Below, one piece after another: positions 7,247 through 13,271 of a stretch of 28,306 nt of DNA (the first letter of the stretch is position 1; every line of letters starts with the position of its first letter). Below the pieces are notes generated by a model. That model was given only the letters and a program-made list of their open reading frames with translations. It was not told where the DNA came from and made no database searches. The position numbers and the translations under genes were made by a program. This stretch comes from Clostridiales bacterium (GTDB lineage: Bacteria > Bacillota > Clostridia > Lachnospirales > WQUN01), in contig JAITPB010000196.1 in assembly GCA_031289625.1 (NCBI GenBank), forward strand, positions 1 to 28,306, in the 5' to 3' direction.

Positions 7247-8278
7247 TTAAAACAAATCAGGATAGAAGCCTTTTGCGAGTTTTTCGACTGTGTATGCCAG
7301 ACGGTTGCCGGGCAGGACGCTTTCACGCTCAATGATTCCGAAGCGTTCATTTTTCACGCAGTCGAGCTGTGACAGCATATCATTGGCTTTCATCTCGGCG
7401 ATTTTCTCCTCGACTGACGGCGCGTCATAGTCGTGAATGAGGATGATGTCCGGAACTCTCGCGAGGACTTCCTCGTAGCTGACAGTAAGCCACGCTTTCT
7501 CGGTCAAGTCGCCGAACAGGTTTTCTCCGCCGGCAAGTCCAAGCAGCAGCGATTCAAAGTTCGCGCCGCTTGCCGTAAACACGCCGTCGTTTCCCGAATC
7601 GTAGACGAGTACTTTAGGCGCGTCTTTGCCCGCCACTTTGGCTTGAACAGCGGCCATGCGTGATTTTTGATCGGCGGTATACGCCTCCGCTTTGTCTTCG
7701 ATGCCGAAAATTTTCCCGATGTCGAGAATTTCTTGATATGTCTGTTCAACTGTGGCTGCGGAATCGACGTAAACGGTCATACCGTAACCTTCCAACTCCA
7801 CAATGTCAAGCCCCGAGCCGCCGAACTCCCAGTCAAGCCCGTAGATGAAGTCGGCGCCGCTGGATATGACAGCCTCACGGGTCGCCGCGCCGTAATTGAG
7901 TTCGGGAATACGCTCATAGTCGGCGGCGTATTCCGGAAGCGGGCCGCGGCTGTGGTTTTTGAGGCTATTACCGGCGATGTAGTCCGTCAAGCCCAACGCA
8001 ACGAAAACTTCCGTGCAGTTCGGGCCGAGTGTCAGCGCCTTTTGCGGCTTATCGGTCACGGTAACTGTGCGCCCGTAGTTCTCGAACGTCAATGGATATG
8101 CCGCGGCTTCGTCGCTTTCGCCCGCGGGCGATTCGGTTGGCTGGGCCGCATCAGATATTGACGCGGCGTCTGACGACGCGAGGGCGTCCGCGGGCGGCGT
8201 GTCGGCACTGCTGCCGCACGCCGCCGTTGAAATCATCAGCAGTATAAGCAGTGCGGGAATAATGCGATTATTCATCAT
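7247..8278 (-). CDS. Substrate-binding lipoprotein, FecB/BtuF type
   Basis: A 343-aa lipoprotein that would capture the substrate outside the cell and deliver it to the FecCD permease. It has a hydrophobic signal (residues 5-20) and lipid cysteine C21 in STAACGSS, then a low-complexity Ala/Asp/Ser linker. The two-lobed TroA-like domain starts near PLTFENYGRTVTVTDKPQKA. The motif ALTLGPNCTEVFVALGLTDYIAG and the C-terminal ERESVLPGNRLAYTVEKLAKG are typical of iron-siderophore/heme/cobalamin binding proteins. ATG 8278 (first of ATGATG) has GGAG 6 nt upstream. The upstream ATPase gene stops 10 nt earlier. The exact ligand cannot be read from the sequence. Confidence 0.9.
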   Translation of the reverse strand: MMNNRIIPALLILLMISTAACGSSADTPPADALASSDAASISDAAQPTESPAGESDEAAAYPLTFENYGRTVTVTDKPQKALTLGPNCTEVFVALGLTDYIAGNSLKNHSRGPLPEYAADYERIPELNYGAATREAVISSGADFIYGLDWEFGGSGLDIVELEGYGMTVYVDSAATVEQTYQEILDIGKIFGIEDKAEAYTADQKSRMAAVQAKVAGKDAPKVLVYDSGNDGVFTASGANFESLLLGLAGGENLFGDLTEKAWLTVSYEEVLARVPDIILIHDYDAPSVEEKIAEMKANDMLSQLDCVKNERFGIIERESVLPGNRLAYTVEKLAKGFYPDLF

Positions 8279-8288
8279 AGTCCTCTCC

Positions 8289-9086
8289 TCATGGTGTTGT
8301 AGAATGTTTGGCTCCACCCAGGGCTTCGGGCAGATATGTTATCGCAACCTTTCCGGTCGCGGGGTGAACAGATATATCACTGCGAACGCCGTATACGTCA
8401 AAGATATTCCGCGGCGTAAGCACTTCTTCCGGTGTACCCCGCAATATAACCTTGCCGTCTTTGAGGACATATATCCTGTCGCAGTAAAGCGCTGCCATAT
8501 TGAGGTCGTGAATAGCGGACAGTACGGTCACGCCAAGCCGCTTCACAAAGTCAAAAATTTGCAGCTGGTAGCTGATGTCAAGGTGGTTGGTCGGCTCATC
8601 CAGCAAAAGAAAATCCGTTTCCTGCGCAACAACCCGCGCGATGATGACACGCTGTTTCTCGCCGCCCGAAAGGTGCAAGTAGTTACGTTTTGCCATCGCT
8701 TCCATGCCAAGATGTTCCAGCGCGTGGCGCACAATGTTTTTATCCTGCTCCGTATCGAAATCGAAAAACTTTTTGTGTGGGCTCCGCCCCATCGCGACGA
8801 TTTCCTCCACCAGGAAGTCAAACGGCACATCGTTTTCCTGACCGACCACGCCGAGCTTTAGAGCGGCTTTCTTATGCGAAAGCGCGAACAAATTCTCGCC
8901 GTCAAATGTGACTGTGCCTTTGTCTGGCGACAGCGCGCGGTAAAGGTTCTTCAGCACAGTCGATTTGCCGCTTCCGTTCGGGCCAATCAATCCAACGAAC
9001 TCGCCTTCCTTCACGTTCAGGCAAATGTCGTCAATGGCTTTGCGGTCGCCGTATGAGAACGTCATATTTTCGATTTGCAGACGCAT
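8289..9086 (-). CDS. ABC transporter ATPase, FecE/BtuD type
   Basis: A 265-aa ATPase powering the FecCD-type importer. Walker A GPNGSGKST is near residue 38, the signature LSGGEKQRV near 139, Walker B FLLLDEPTNHLD near 159, and the switch region contains AIHDLNMAALYCD. The C-terminal part (LRGTPEEVLTPRNIFDVYGV) is typical of the iron/cobalamin group. ATG 9086 is preceded by AAGGCGGTG. It lies 48 nt downstream of the permease and 10 nt upstream of the lipoprotein gene, so the three form one transcription unit. Confidence 0.93.
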   Translation of the reverse strand: MRLQIENMTFSYGDRKAIDDICLNVKEGEFVGLIGPNGSGKSTVLKNLYRALSPDKGTVTFDGENLFALSHKKAALKLGVVGQENDVPFDFLVEEIVAMGRSPHKKFFDFDTEQDKNIVRHALEHLGMEAMAKRNYLHLSGGEKQRVIIARVVAQETDFLLLDEPTNHLDISYQLQIFDFVKRLGVTVLSAIHDLNMAALYCDRIYVLKDGKVILRGTPEEVLTPRNIFDVYGVRSDISVHPATGKVAITYLPEALGGAKHSTTP

Positions 9087-9134
9087 ACTGTTTCACCGCC
9101 TTTTGTTCCAAAATTTTCTTTTTTTCTTTTAAGA

Positions 9135-10202
9135 CTATTCTTTAGATTTGCGTTTTAATAGGAAGATAAACAGCGGGCCGCCAATAATGGCCGTAAGTAT
9201 GCCCACGGGCATCTCCTCCGGCGCAAGTAGCATTCGCGCCGCAACGTCTACCCATACGACAAGTACGCCGCCCAGCAACGCGGAAATCGGCAGCACCTTA
9301 CGGTGGTCGCCGCCAACGAGCAATCGAGTGAAATGCGGTACCATCAAGCCCACGAAGCCGATTGAGCCGCTGACCGCGATGGTCACGCCCGCCATCAGCG
9401 AGGCGACAAGCACAAGCGCCTTCTGCAAGAACCGCACATCTACGCCAAGCGCGCCTGCGCTTTCTTCACCGAGCAGCAATAGATTCAAGCCGCGATAATT
9501 TATCATCAGCACCGTCATACAGATGAGCAGCACGATGAGCGGCAGCGTCAAGTATCCCCATTTTGCTCCAGCCAGACTGCCTGACATCCAAAATGTTGCG
9601 TTATGCAGCCCCAGCGCGTTCGGTGCGGACAGCGTGATGATTCGGGTTACGCCGTCCATGATCATCGAAATCGCCACGCCCGACAGCAGGAGTTGTGTAA
9701 TATTGATGCGGCCGTGTACCCGCGAAATCGTGTAGACGAAGATAATTGTAACCGCCGCGCCGATGAACGCGCTGATAGACAGCGAATATTCCCCCAAAAA
9801 GGCGAACACGCCGAATAGCATACCCAGCGTTGCGATCGCCGCCGCGCCGGATGATACGCCCAAGATAAAGGGGTCGGCGAGATGATTCCTGACTAGCGCT
9901 TGCATCGTCACGCCAATCACAGCGAGCGATGCGCCGACCACCATCCCAAGGCATACGCGCGGCAATCTAAGTCCAAGCACGATGTTTTGATCAAGCTGCG
10001 TCCATGTCTGCTGAATGGCGCCGCCAATCATCGGAACGCGGCTCATCAATATCTTAGCAACGGTAACCGGCGCAACTTTCACAGGCCCCAATCCAACTCC
10101 AAACAGCATCGACACCGCCGCCACTGCTGTCAGAACGAAAATTATCACTCTCATGTCAGGATTGGCGCGGTTGAATATTTTGCGCAGCACAAATGCCCGC
10201 AT
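9135..10202 (-). CDS. FecCD-family ABC transporter permease
   Basis: A 355-aa integral membrane protein with about nine to ten hydrophobic segments, the type II importer permease that forms a homodimer with two ATPases. Family hallmarks are LRLPRVCLGMVVGASLAVIG, the stretch NHLADPFILGVSSGAA, SGSIGFVGLMVPHFTRLLVG and GGPLFIFLLKRKS at the end. ATG 10202 is chosen because AGGGGGTGA lies about 7 nt upstream; a longer frame to 10280 adds a Cys-rich, non-conserved stretch. It is the first gene of the ABC operon and has a leader of roughly 200-300 nt. Confidence 0.93.
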   Translation of the reverse strand: MRAFVLRKIFNRANPDMRVIIFVLTAVAAVSMLFGVGLGPVKVAPVTVAKILMSRVPMIGGAIQQTWTQLDQNIVLGLRLPRVCLGMVVGASLAVIGVTMQALVRNHLADPFILGVSSGAAAIATLGMLFGVFAFLGEYSLSISAFIGAAVTIIFVYTISRVHGRINITQLLLSGVAISMIMDGVTRIITLSAPNALGLHNATFWMSGSLAGAKWGYLTLPLIVLLICMTVLMINYRGLNLLLLGEESAGALGVDVRFLQKALVLVASLMAGVTIAVSGSIGFVGLMVPHFTRLLVGGDHRKVLPISALLGGVLVVWVDVAARMLLAPEEMPVGILTAIIGGPLFIFLLKRKSKE

Positions 10203-10501
10203 CTCGCGTTCACCCCCTTGATTTATTTTGGCAGGACATTTCGAACCATTCCGACAAAGATTAATGATACAGTAACACACTTGCCTCTCCGACGGAACCC
10301 GCCGCGGGGGATAAAATATTGCACAAAATTTTATGTAAAACTTATTTCCGTCCTCAAGACCTGAGCCGTTACACCTTTTTTATATTCAAGCCCTCAAAAT
10401 AATTTTTGCACCCTTGGGAAGTGTGGCGGCGTTATTTAACCACATTTCCCACATTTCCCGCTCTCACGAATTCAAAACATTCGCGGGCATAAGAATGAAT
10501 G
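10203..10501 (-). promoter_or_regulatory. Structured leader of the ABC operon
   Basis: About 300 nt without a gene. On the minus strand GACGGAA (10346-10352) can pair with TTCCGTC (10291-10297), enclosing an AT-rich hairpin (10313-10332, AAAAT/ATTTT) and a CCC/GGG hairpin (10298-10309). An outer GTAAC/GTTAC pairing is also possible. No cobalamin-riboswitch box, Fur box or clear -35/-10 pair was recognised. The region may hold an unidentified cis-acting RNA or an operator. Confidence 0.35.
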
Positions 10502-10533
10502 AAAAAAAAGCCGGGGCTTTTACGCCTCCGGCT
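10502..10533 (-). terminator. Terminator of the small-gene operon
   Basis: On the minus strand GCCGGAGGC, a short loop and GCCCCGGC form a stem with one mismatch, followed by eight T residues (A run at 10502-10509). The stem overlaps the last codons and stop of the HTH gene. Confidence 0.85.
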
Positions 10534-10723
10534 TCTTCCTCCAGTTTTTATACTTGCCTGACTTCACGCGCCGGTCTTCCGGGCGAGGCGTGTCGGCAGG
10601 AATGCACCATTGGTTTCCGATTTTTATAGCAGGGATGCGGCCTTCACGAATCAGTTTTAAAACGTTTGTGCGTTCTAAACCGTATTTATCAGCGTATTGC
10701 TTTGCCGAAATCAATTCTGTCAT
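10520..10723 (-). CDS. Excisionase-type HTH DNA-binding protein, 67 aa
   Basis: A small winged-helix/HTH protein of the excisionase (MerR-like) family. The pattern ISAKQYADKYGLERTNVLKL, then IREGRIPAIKIGNQWCIP fits the family: a helix-turn-helix followed by the wing with a GxxW signature. The tail PEDRRVKSGKYKNWRKKPEA is basic. Such proteins act as recombination directionality factors or as small regulators; no integrase is nearby, so a regulatory role is more likely here. ATG 10723 is used because AGGAG precedes it by 9 nt and the conserved domain begins there. Its start overlaps the stop of the upstream gene (ATGA, 10720-10723), indicating coupled translation. It could autoregulate the palindrome in the operon promoter. 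Confidence 0.8.
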   Translation of the reverse strand: MTELISAKQYADKYGLERTNVLKLIREGRIPAIKIGNQWCIPADTPRPEDRRVKSGKYKNWRKKPEA

Positions 10724-10914
10724 TGCTTTGTTCTCCTGAATTTCAGTATTCTCCGCAACTGCCGTATAGCAAGAATTAAAACATAAGTTGCGTTCAATAT
10801 GACTAATACAATATTCGTGGTTGTCCAGTTTAATATAGTCGCTGTTAGAAGATTCACCATTAACACCATAAGCCAAATCATAAGCTGCATATGTTGTTTA
10901 CTATCATTACCCAT
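10720..10914 (-). CDS. Small membrane protein with two helices, 64 aa
   Basis: No family recognised. After a polar start (MGNDSKQHMQ) there are two hydrophobic helices, about residues 11-30 and 34-54, joined by a short WTTTN turn, and a strongly basic end (RQLRRILKFRRTKQ). By the positive-inside rule, the C-terminus should be cytoplasmic. The ribosome site is weak. The gene overlaps the HTH gene by 4 nt and follows the 58-aa gene by 82 nt that contain a small GGGAA/TTCCC hairpin. Context suggests it belongs to a three-gene unit. Holin-like or toxin-partner roles are possible but unsupported. Confidence 0.6.
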   Translation of the reverse strand: MGNDSKQHMQLMIWLMVLMVNLLTATILNWTTTNIVLVILNATYVLILAIRQLRRILKFRRTKQ

Positions 10915-10996
10915 ATTGCATTTCGCTTCATAGCAGTGGTAAAATAACAGAAGAGGTAAGGGAACCCATCTGGATTCCCCCGTGGTTAGAGCCTTC

Positions 10997-11173
10997 TTAC
11001 GGTTTCAGCGCCGCTATAATCGCAGAAGCAACTGCCGCTACCGCACTTATTACCGCTGCGACTGCACTCACAATCGCTAGGGTTTGGTTTATATCATTGT
11101 TTTTTTGCGGCGATGACGGCGGTGGTTGCTGGACTGTGGAAGGCAGATTCCCTCTCTTGCGTTTCTTACTCAT
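10997..11173 (-). CDS. Small Ala-rich membrane peptide, 58 aa
   Basis: A short gene starting ATG 11173 with AAAGGAG 7 nt upstream, an excellent ribosome site. The N-terminus is highly basic (MSKKRKRG), then comes a Pro/Gln/Ser-rich linker (residues 11-24), then one long hydrophobic helix from about residue 31 to 56 built from Ala, Val and Ile (AIVSAVAAVISAVAAV is its core). Small residues recur along the helix, suitable for helix packing. No family recognised. It is the first gene after a strong regulated promoter. Candidates are a membrane-active peptide, a small regulator of a membrane protein, or a phage-derived product. Confidence 0.65.
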   Translation of the reverse strand: MSKKRKRGNLPSTVQQPPPSSPQKNNDINQTLAIVSAVAAVISAVAAVASAIIAALKP

Positions 11174-11228
11174 GAAGCGCTCCTTTCTGCTATATTTGGC
11201 CAGGATGTATTACCTTAACCATAATTTT

Positions 11229-11257
11229 GTTATAATCTATTTATAGATAAATGTCAA
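11229..11257 (-). promoter_or_regulatory. Promoter of the small-gene operon with spacer palindrome
   Basis: On the minus strand TTGACA (11257-11252) and TATAAC (11234-11229) are separated by 17 bp. The spacer holds a perfect palindrome, ATCTAT-TT-ATAGAT (11235-11248), in the place where a repressor would block RNA polymerase. The 37-bp box lies 14 bp upstream of the -35. Transcription would start near 11222, about 49 nt before the first ATG. Confidence 0.75.
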
Positions 11258-11271
11258 GAGAAATTTATAAA

Positions 11272-11308
11272 TTGTGATTAACTTGTGATAATTTCACCCT
11301 GTGAAATT
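11272..11308 (-). promoter_or_regulatory. 37-bp regulatory box, copy 2
   Basis: Perfect inverted copy of 82-118. Reading toward the promoter it has the same order: ATTTCAC/GTGAAAT palindrome, then two ATCACAA direct repeats, then 14 bp to the TTGACA box. The flanks beyond the block differ, so identity is confined to this element. Confidence 0.65.
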
Positions 11309-11579
11309 TATAAATAAGGGAAAAAAATCTGCCGCCCATAATCAGGACAGTGGATTTCAGTTATTCGATTTTTTCGACCTGTTGTACGGAACCCCAATAT
11401 TGATAATCATAAAAGGTGCGCAGAAAGTACGCAATGCTTGGAATGAAGTTGGGAGAAAGGTGATCGGCGCCATATACAAAAAAAACATACGCATAGCGTA
11501 AATCAAATTCAAAAGAAATGGGCTTCCCTGATCATGCATGCCATAATCTTCGGAAGCCCTTGTTTTATAAGAAACAATT
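11309..11579. other. Intergenic stretch containing a bidirectional terminator
   Basis: About 270 nt between the 37-bp box and rpsI. At 11520-11559 GGGCTTCC and GGAAGCCC form an 8-bp stem with a 24-nt loop; T-rich sequence on both sides would end the rpsI transcript on the minus strand. A 66-codon plus-strand frame from GTG 11301 crosses this stretch but lacks a ribosome site at its start. Nothing else was recognised. Confidence 0.6.
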
Positions 11580-11972
11580 TTAGCGCTTGGAGAACTGCGG
11601 CGCACGCCTGGCGCCTTTAAGTCCATACTTCTTTCTCTCTTTCATACGGGAATCTCTGGTGAGAAACCCTGCTTTTTTCAGCACAGGCCGGAAATCGGCG
11701 TCCGCCATCAGCAGCGCGCGGCTGATACCGTGCCGTATCGCGCCGGCCTGACCGGTAAAGCCGCCGCCAAACACATTCACCTTGATGTCAAACTTTCCGT
11801 CGGCGCCAGTCAGCTCCAACGGCTGACGAATGATCAGCTTCATGGTTTCCAAGCCAAAATATTGATCGATGTTTCTTTTGTTAATCGTAATATTGCCGCT
11901 GCCAGGTATCAGATACACCCGCGCGACCGAGCTTTTCCGTCTGCCTGTTCCGTAATATGAAACGCCCGCCAT
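11580..11972 (-). CDS. rpsI: 30S ribosomal protein S9
   Basis: A 130-aa small-subunit protein whose C-terminal tail reaches the P-site tRNA. The start AGVSYYGTGRRKSSVARVYL and the end KYGLKGARRAPQFSKR are diagnostic, and the Lys/Arg tail is complete. Length is standard. ATG 11972 is preceded by AAAGGGG. The gene follows rplM by 16 nt in the usual L13-S9 pair and shares its promoter. Confidence 0.98.
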   Translation of the reverse strand: MAGVSYYGTGRRKSSVARVYLIPGSGNITINKRNIDQYFGLETMKLIIRQPLELTGADGKFDIKVNVFGGGFTGQAGAIRHGISRALLMADADFRPVLKKAGFLTRDSRMKERKKYGLKGARRAPQFSKR

Positions 11973-11988
11973 ACAGTCGTCCCCTTTC

Positions 11989-12426
11989 TCAATATGTGAT
12001 TGTCAGCGCCTCGGGTTTCTGCGCGGCGTGTTTATGCTCCGGGCCTGCGTACACATGCAGCTTTTTCAGCGTCTGAGCGCCTAAAACATTTTTGGGAAGC
12101 ATCCCTTTCACCGCGTGAAAAATCACGTTTTCAGGCCGTTTGTTCAGCATCTCGCGCAGCGTGGTCTCCTTCAAGCCGCCGACCCAGCCGGAATTGCGTT
12201 TATACACTTTTTGATCCATTTTTTTGCCCGTCACTTTGATCTTCTCCGCGTTTAAAACAATCACGTTATCGCCCGCGTCGATGAATGTACTGAAAATCGG
12301 TTTATTTTTACCGCGTAAGATTTTAGCAATCTCTGACGAAAGGCGTCCGAGCGTATGGCCTGTGGCGTCCACCACATACCACTTCCGCGTAACATCCGAA
12401 GGTTTTGTAATGGGTGTCGTTCTCAT
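11989..12426 (-). CDS. rplM: 50S ribosomal protein L13
   Basis: A 145-aa large-subunit protein needed early in 50S assembly. Recognised from KWYVVDATGHTLGRLSSEIA, IDAGDNVIVLNAEKIKVTG and the C-terminal KLHVYAGPEHKHAAQKPEAL. ATG 12426 is chosen because AGGAGG lies 6 nt upstream; the longer frame to 12471 has no family support. A dedicated promoter lies upstream at 12511-12539, giving a leader of about 80 nt in which autoregulation by L13 could act. Confidence 0.98.
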   Translation of the reverse strand: MRTTPITKPSDVTRKWYVVDATGHTLGRLSSEIAKILRGKNKPIFSTFIDAGDNVIVLNAEKIKVTGKKMDQKVYKRNSGWVGGLKETTLREMLNKRPENVIFHAVKGMLPKNVLGAQTLKKLHVYAGPEHKHAAQKPEALTITY

Positions 12427-12510
12427 GAAGAGCCTCCTACTGATTCTTTCGAAGCTGTCCGCCGCCGTCAAACCCGGGGCTGTGGATTTGTCATCGGGAA
12501 CATTCGGTTT

Positions 12511-12539
12511 ATCTTATCTTATATTCGCTTTTCTGTCAA
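12511..12539 (-). promoter_or_regulatory. Promoter of rplM-rpsI
   Basis: On the minus strand TTGACA (12539-12534) and TAAGAT (12516-12511) are separated by 17 bp. The -35 box overlaps the stop codon of truA (12536-12538), so ribosomal genes can be expressed independently of rpoBC-truA. Confidence 0.75.
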
Positions 12540-13270
12540 TATTTGATCTCCAGCAGCGTCAAGCCGTGAGGCGGCACTGTCTTGCCCGCGCGCGTCCTGT
12601 CGCGCGAATCCATGATGGCGCCAATCGCGTCCGGCTGAATTTTATTTTGGCCCACATACAGAAGCGTGCCCGCAATGATCCGCACCATATTATACAAAAA
12701 GCCGCCGCCGCAAACCGTAAGCGTAATGATCGAGTCCGTCCGGGTCAAGCCGCACGCATACAGCTCACGGACAGTGGTTTTGGCCGAAGATCCCGCGGCG
12801 CGGAAAGCGGCGAAGTCATGCCGTCCCACAAAATGCGGCGCGGCTTCCACCATTTGATCCATATCCAGCGGGTAAGGAAAAAAAAGAGCCGTGCGCCGCA
12901 GCAAAGGATTGGGAAAACGGTTATGCCAAATCTGATAACGGTACGTCTTTTCTTTGGCGTCAAAGCGCGGGCTGAAACTGTCGGCAACCTGCCGCGCCTC
13001 CGTGACCACAATGTCCTCCGGCAAACAGCGGTTCAAGACAACCGGCATTTTTGCCAGGGGAATTTTTGCGTTCTCTATATGAAAAGACGCGGCCTGCCCT
13101 AAAGCATGTACGCCCGCGTCTGTCCGGCTGGCGCCGGTCACGGGGATTGGGGTTTGAAATACCCGCGCGAGCGCCTCCTCCAATTTTTCCTGCACCGTTA
13201 CGGCGTTTGCCTGCCGCTGCCAACCGCCGTAACACGTTCCTTCATAAGAGAGAGTCAGTAGAATGTGCAT
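12536..13270 (-). CDS. truA: tRNA pseudouridine synthase TruA
   Basis: A 244-aa enzyme that converts U38-40 of many tRNAs to pseudouridine. The catalytic Asp51 is in GASRTDAGVHALGQ. Other family segments are LTLSYEGTCYGGWQRQ at the start, RRTALFFPYPLD, FVGRHDFAAFRA, and GGGFLYNMVRIIAGTLLYVG near the end. ATG 13270 begins one base after the rpoC stop (TAA-A-ATG), with no visible ribosome site, so translation probably depends on ribosomes finishing rpoC. truA usually sits before rplM-rpsI; here rpoBC has been placed upstream of that cluster. Confidence 0.96.
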   Translation of the reverse strand: MHILLTLSYEGTCYGGWQRQANAVTVQEKLEEALARVFQTPIPVTGASRTDAGVHALGQAASFHIENAKIPLAKMPVVLNRCLPEDIVVTEARQVADSFSPRFDAKEKTYRYQIWHNRFPNPLLRRTALFFPYPLDMDQMVEAAPHFVGRHDFAAFRAAGSSAKTTVRELYACGLTRTDSIITLTVCGGGFLYNMVRIIAGTLLYVGQNKIQPDAIGAIMDSRDRTRAGKTVPPHGLTLLEIKY

Positions 13271-13271
13271 T

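Noticed and set aside
10203..10501. Cobalamin riboswitch before the FecCD operon
   Set aside because: Expected from the BtuCDF-like genes, but the conserved GCCACTG box and related elements are absent.
82..11308. The two 37-bp copies as ends of a mobile element
   Set aside because: The 11-kb interval holds housekeeping and transport genes without transposase or integrase, and the copies are fixed relative to promoters; a regulatory element explains them better.
11301..11501. 66-codon plus-strand frame with a hydrophobic segment
   Set aside because: It starts with GTG inside the 37-bp box palindrome, without a ribosome site or plus-strand promoter; a real peptide cannot be excluded but is not supported.
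12224..13102. 292-codon plus-strand frame over rplM and truA
   Set aside because: It crosses two conserved genes on the other strand and has a basic, low-information protein sequence.
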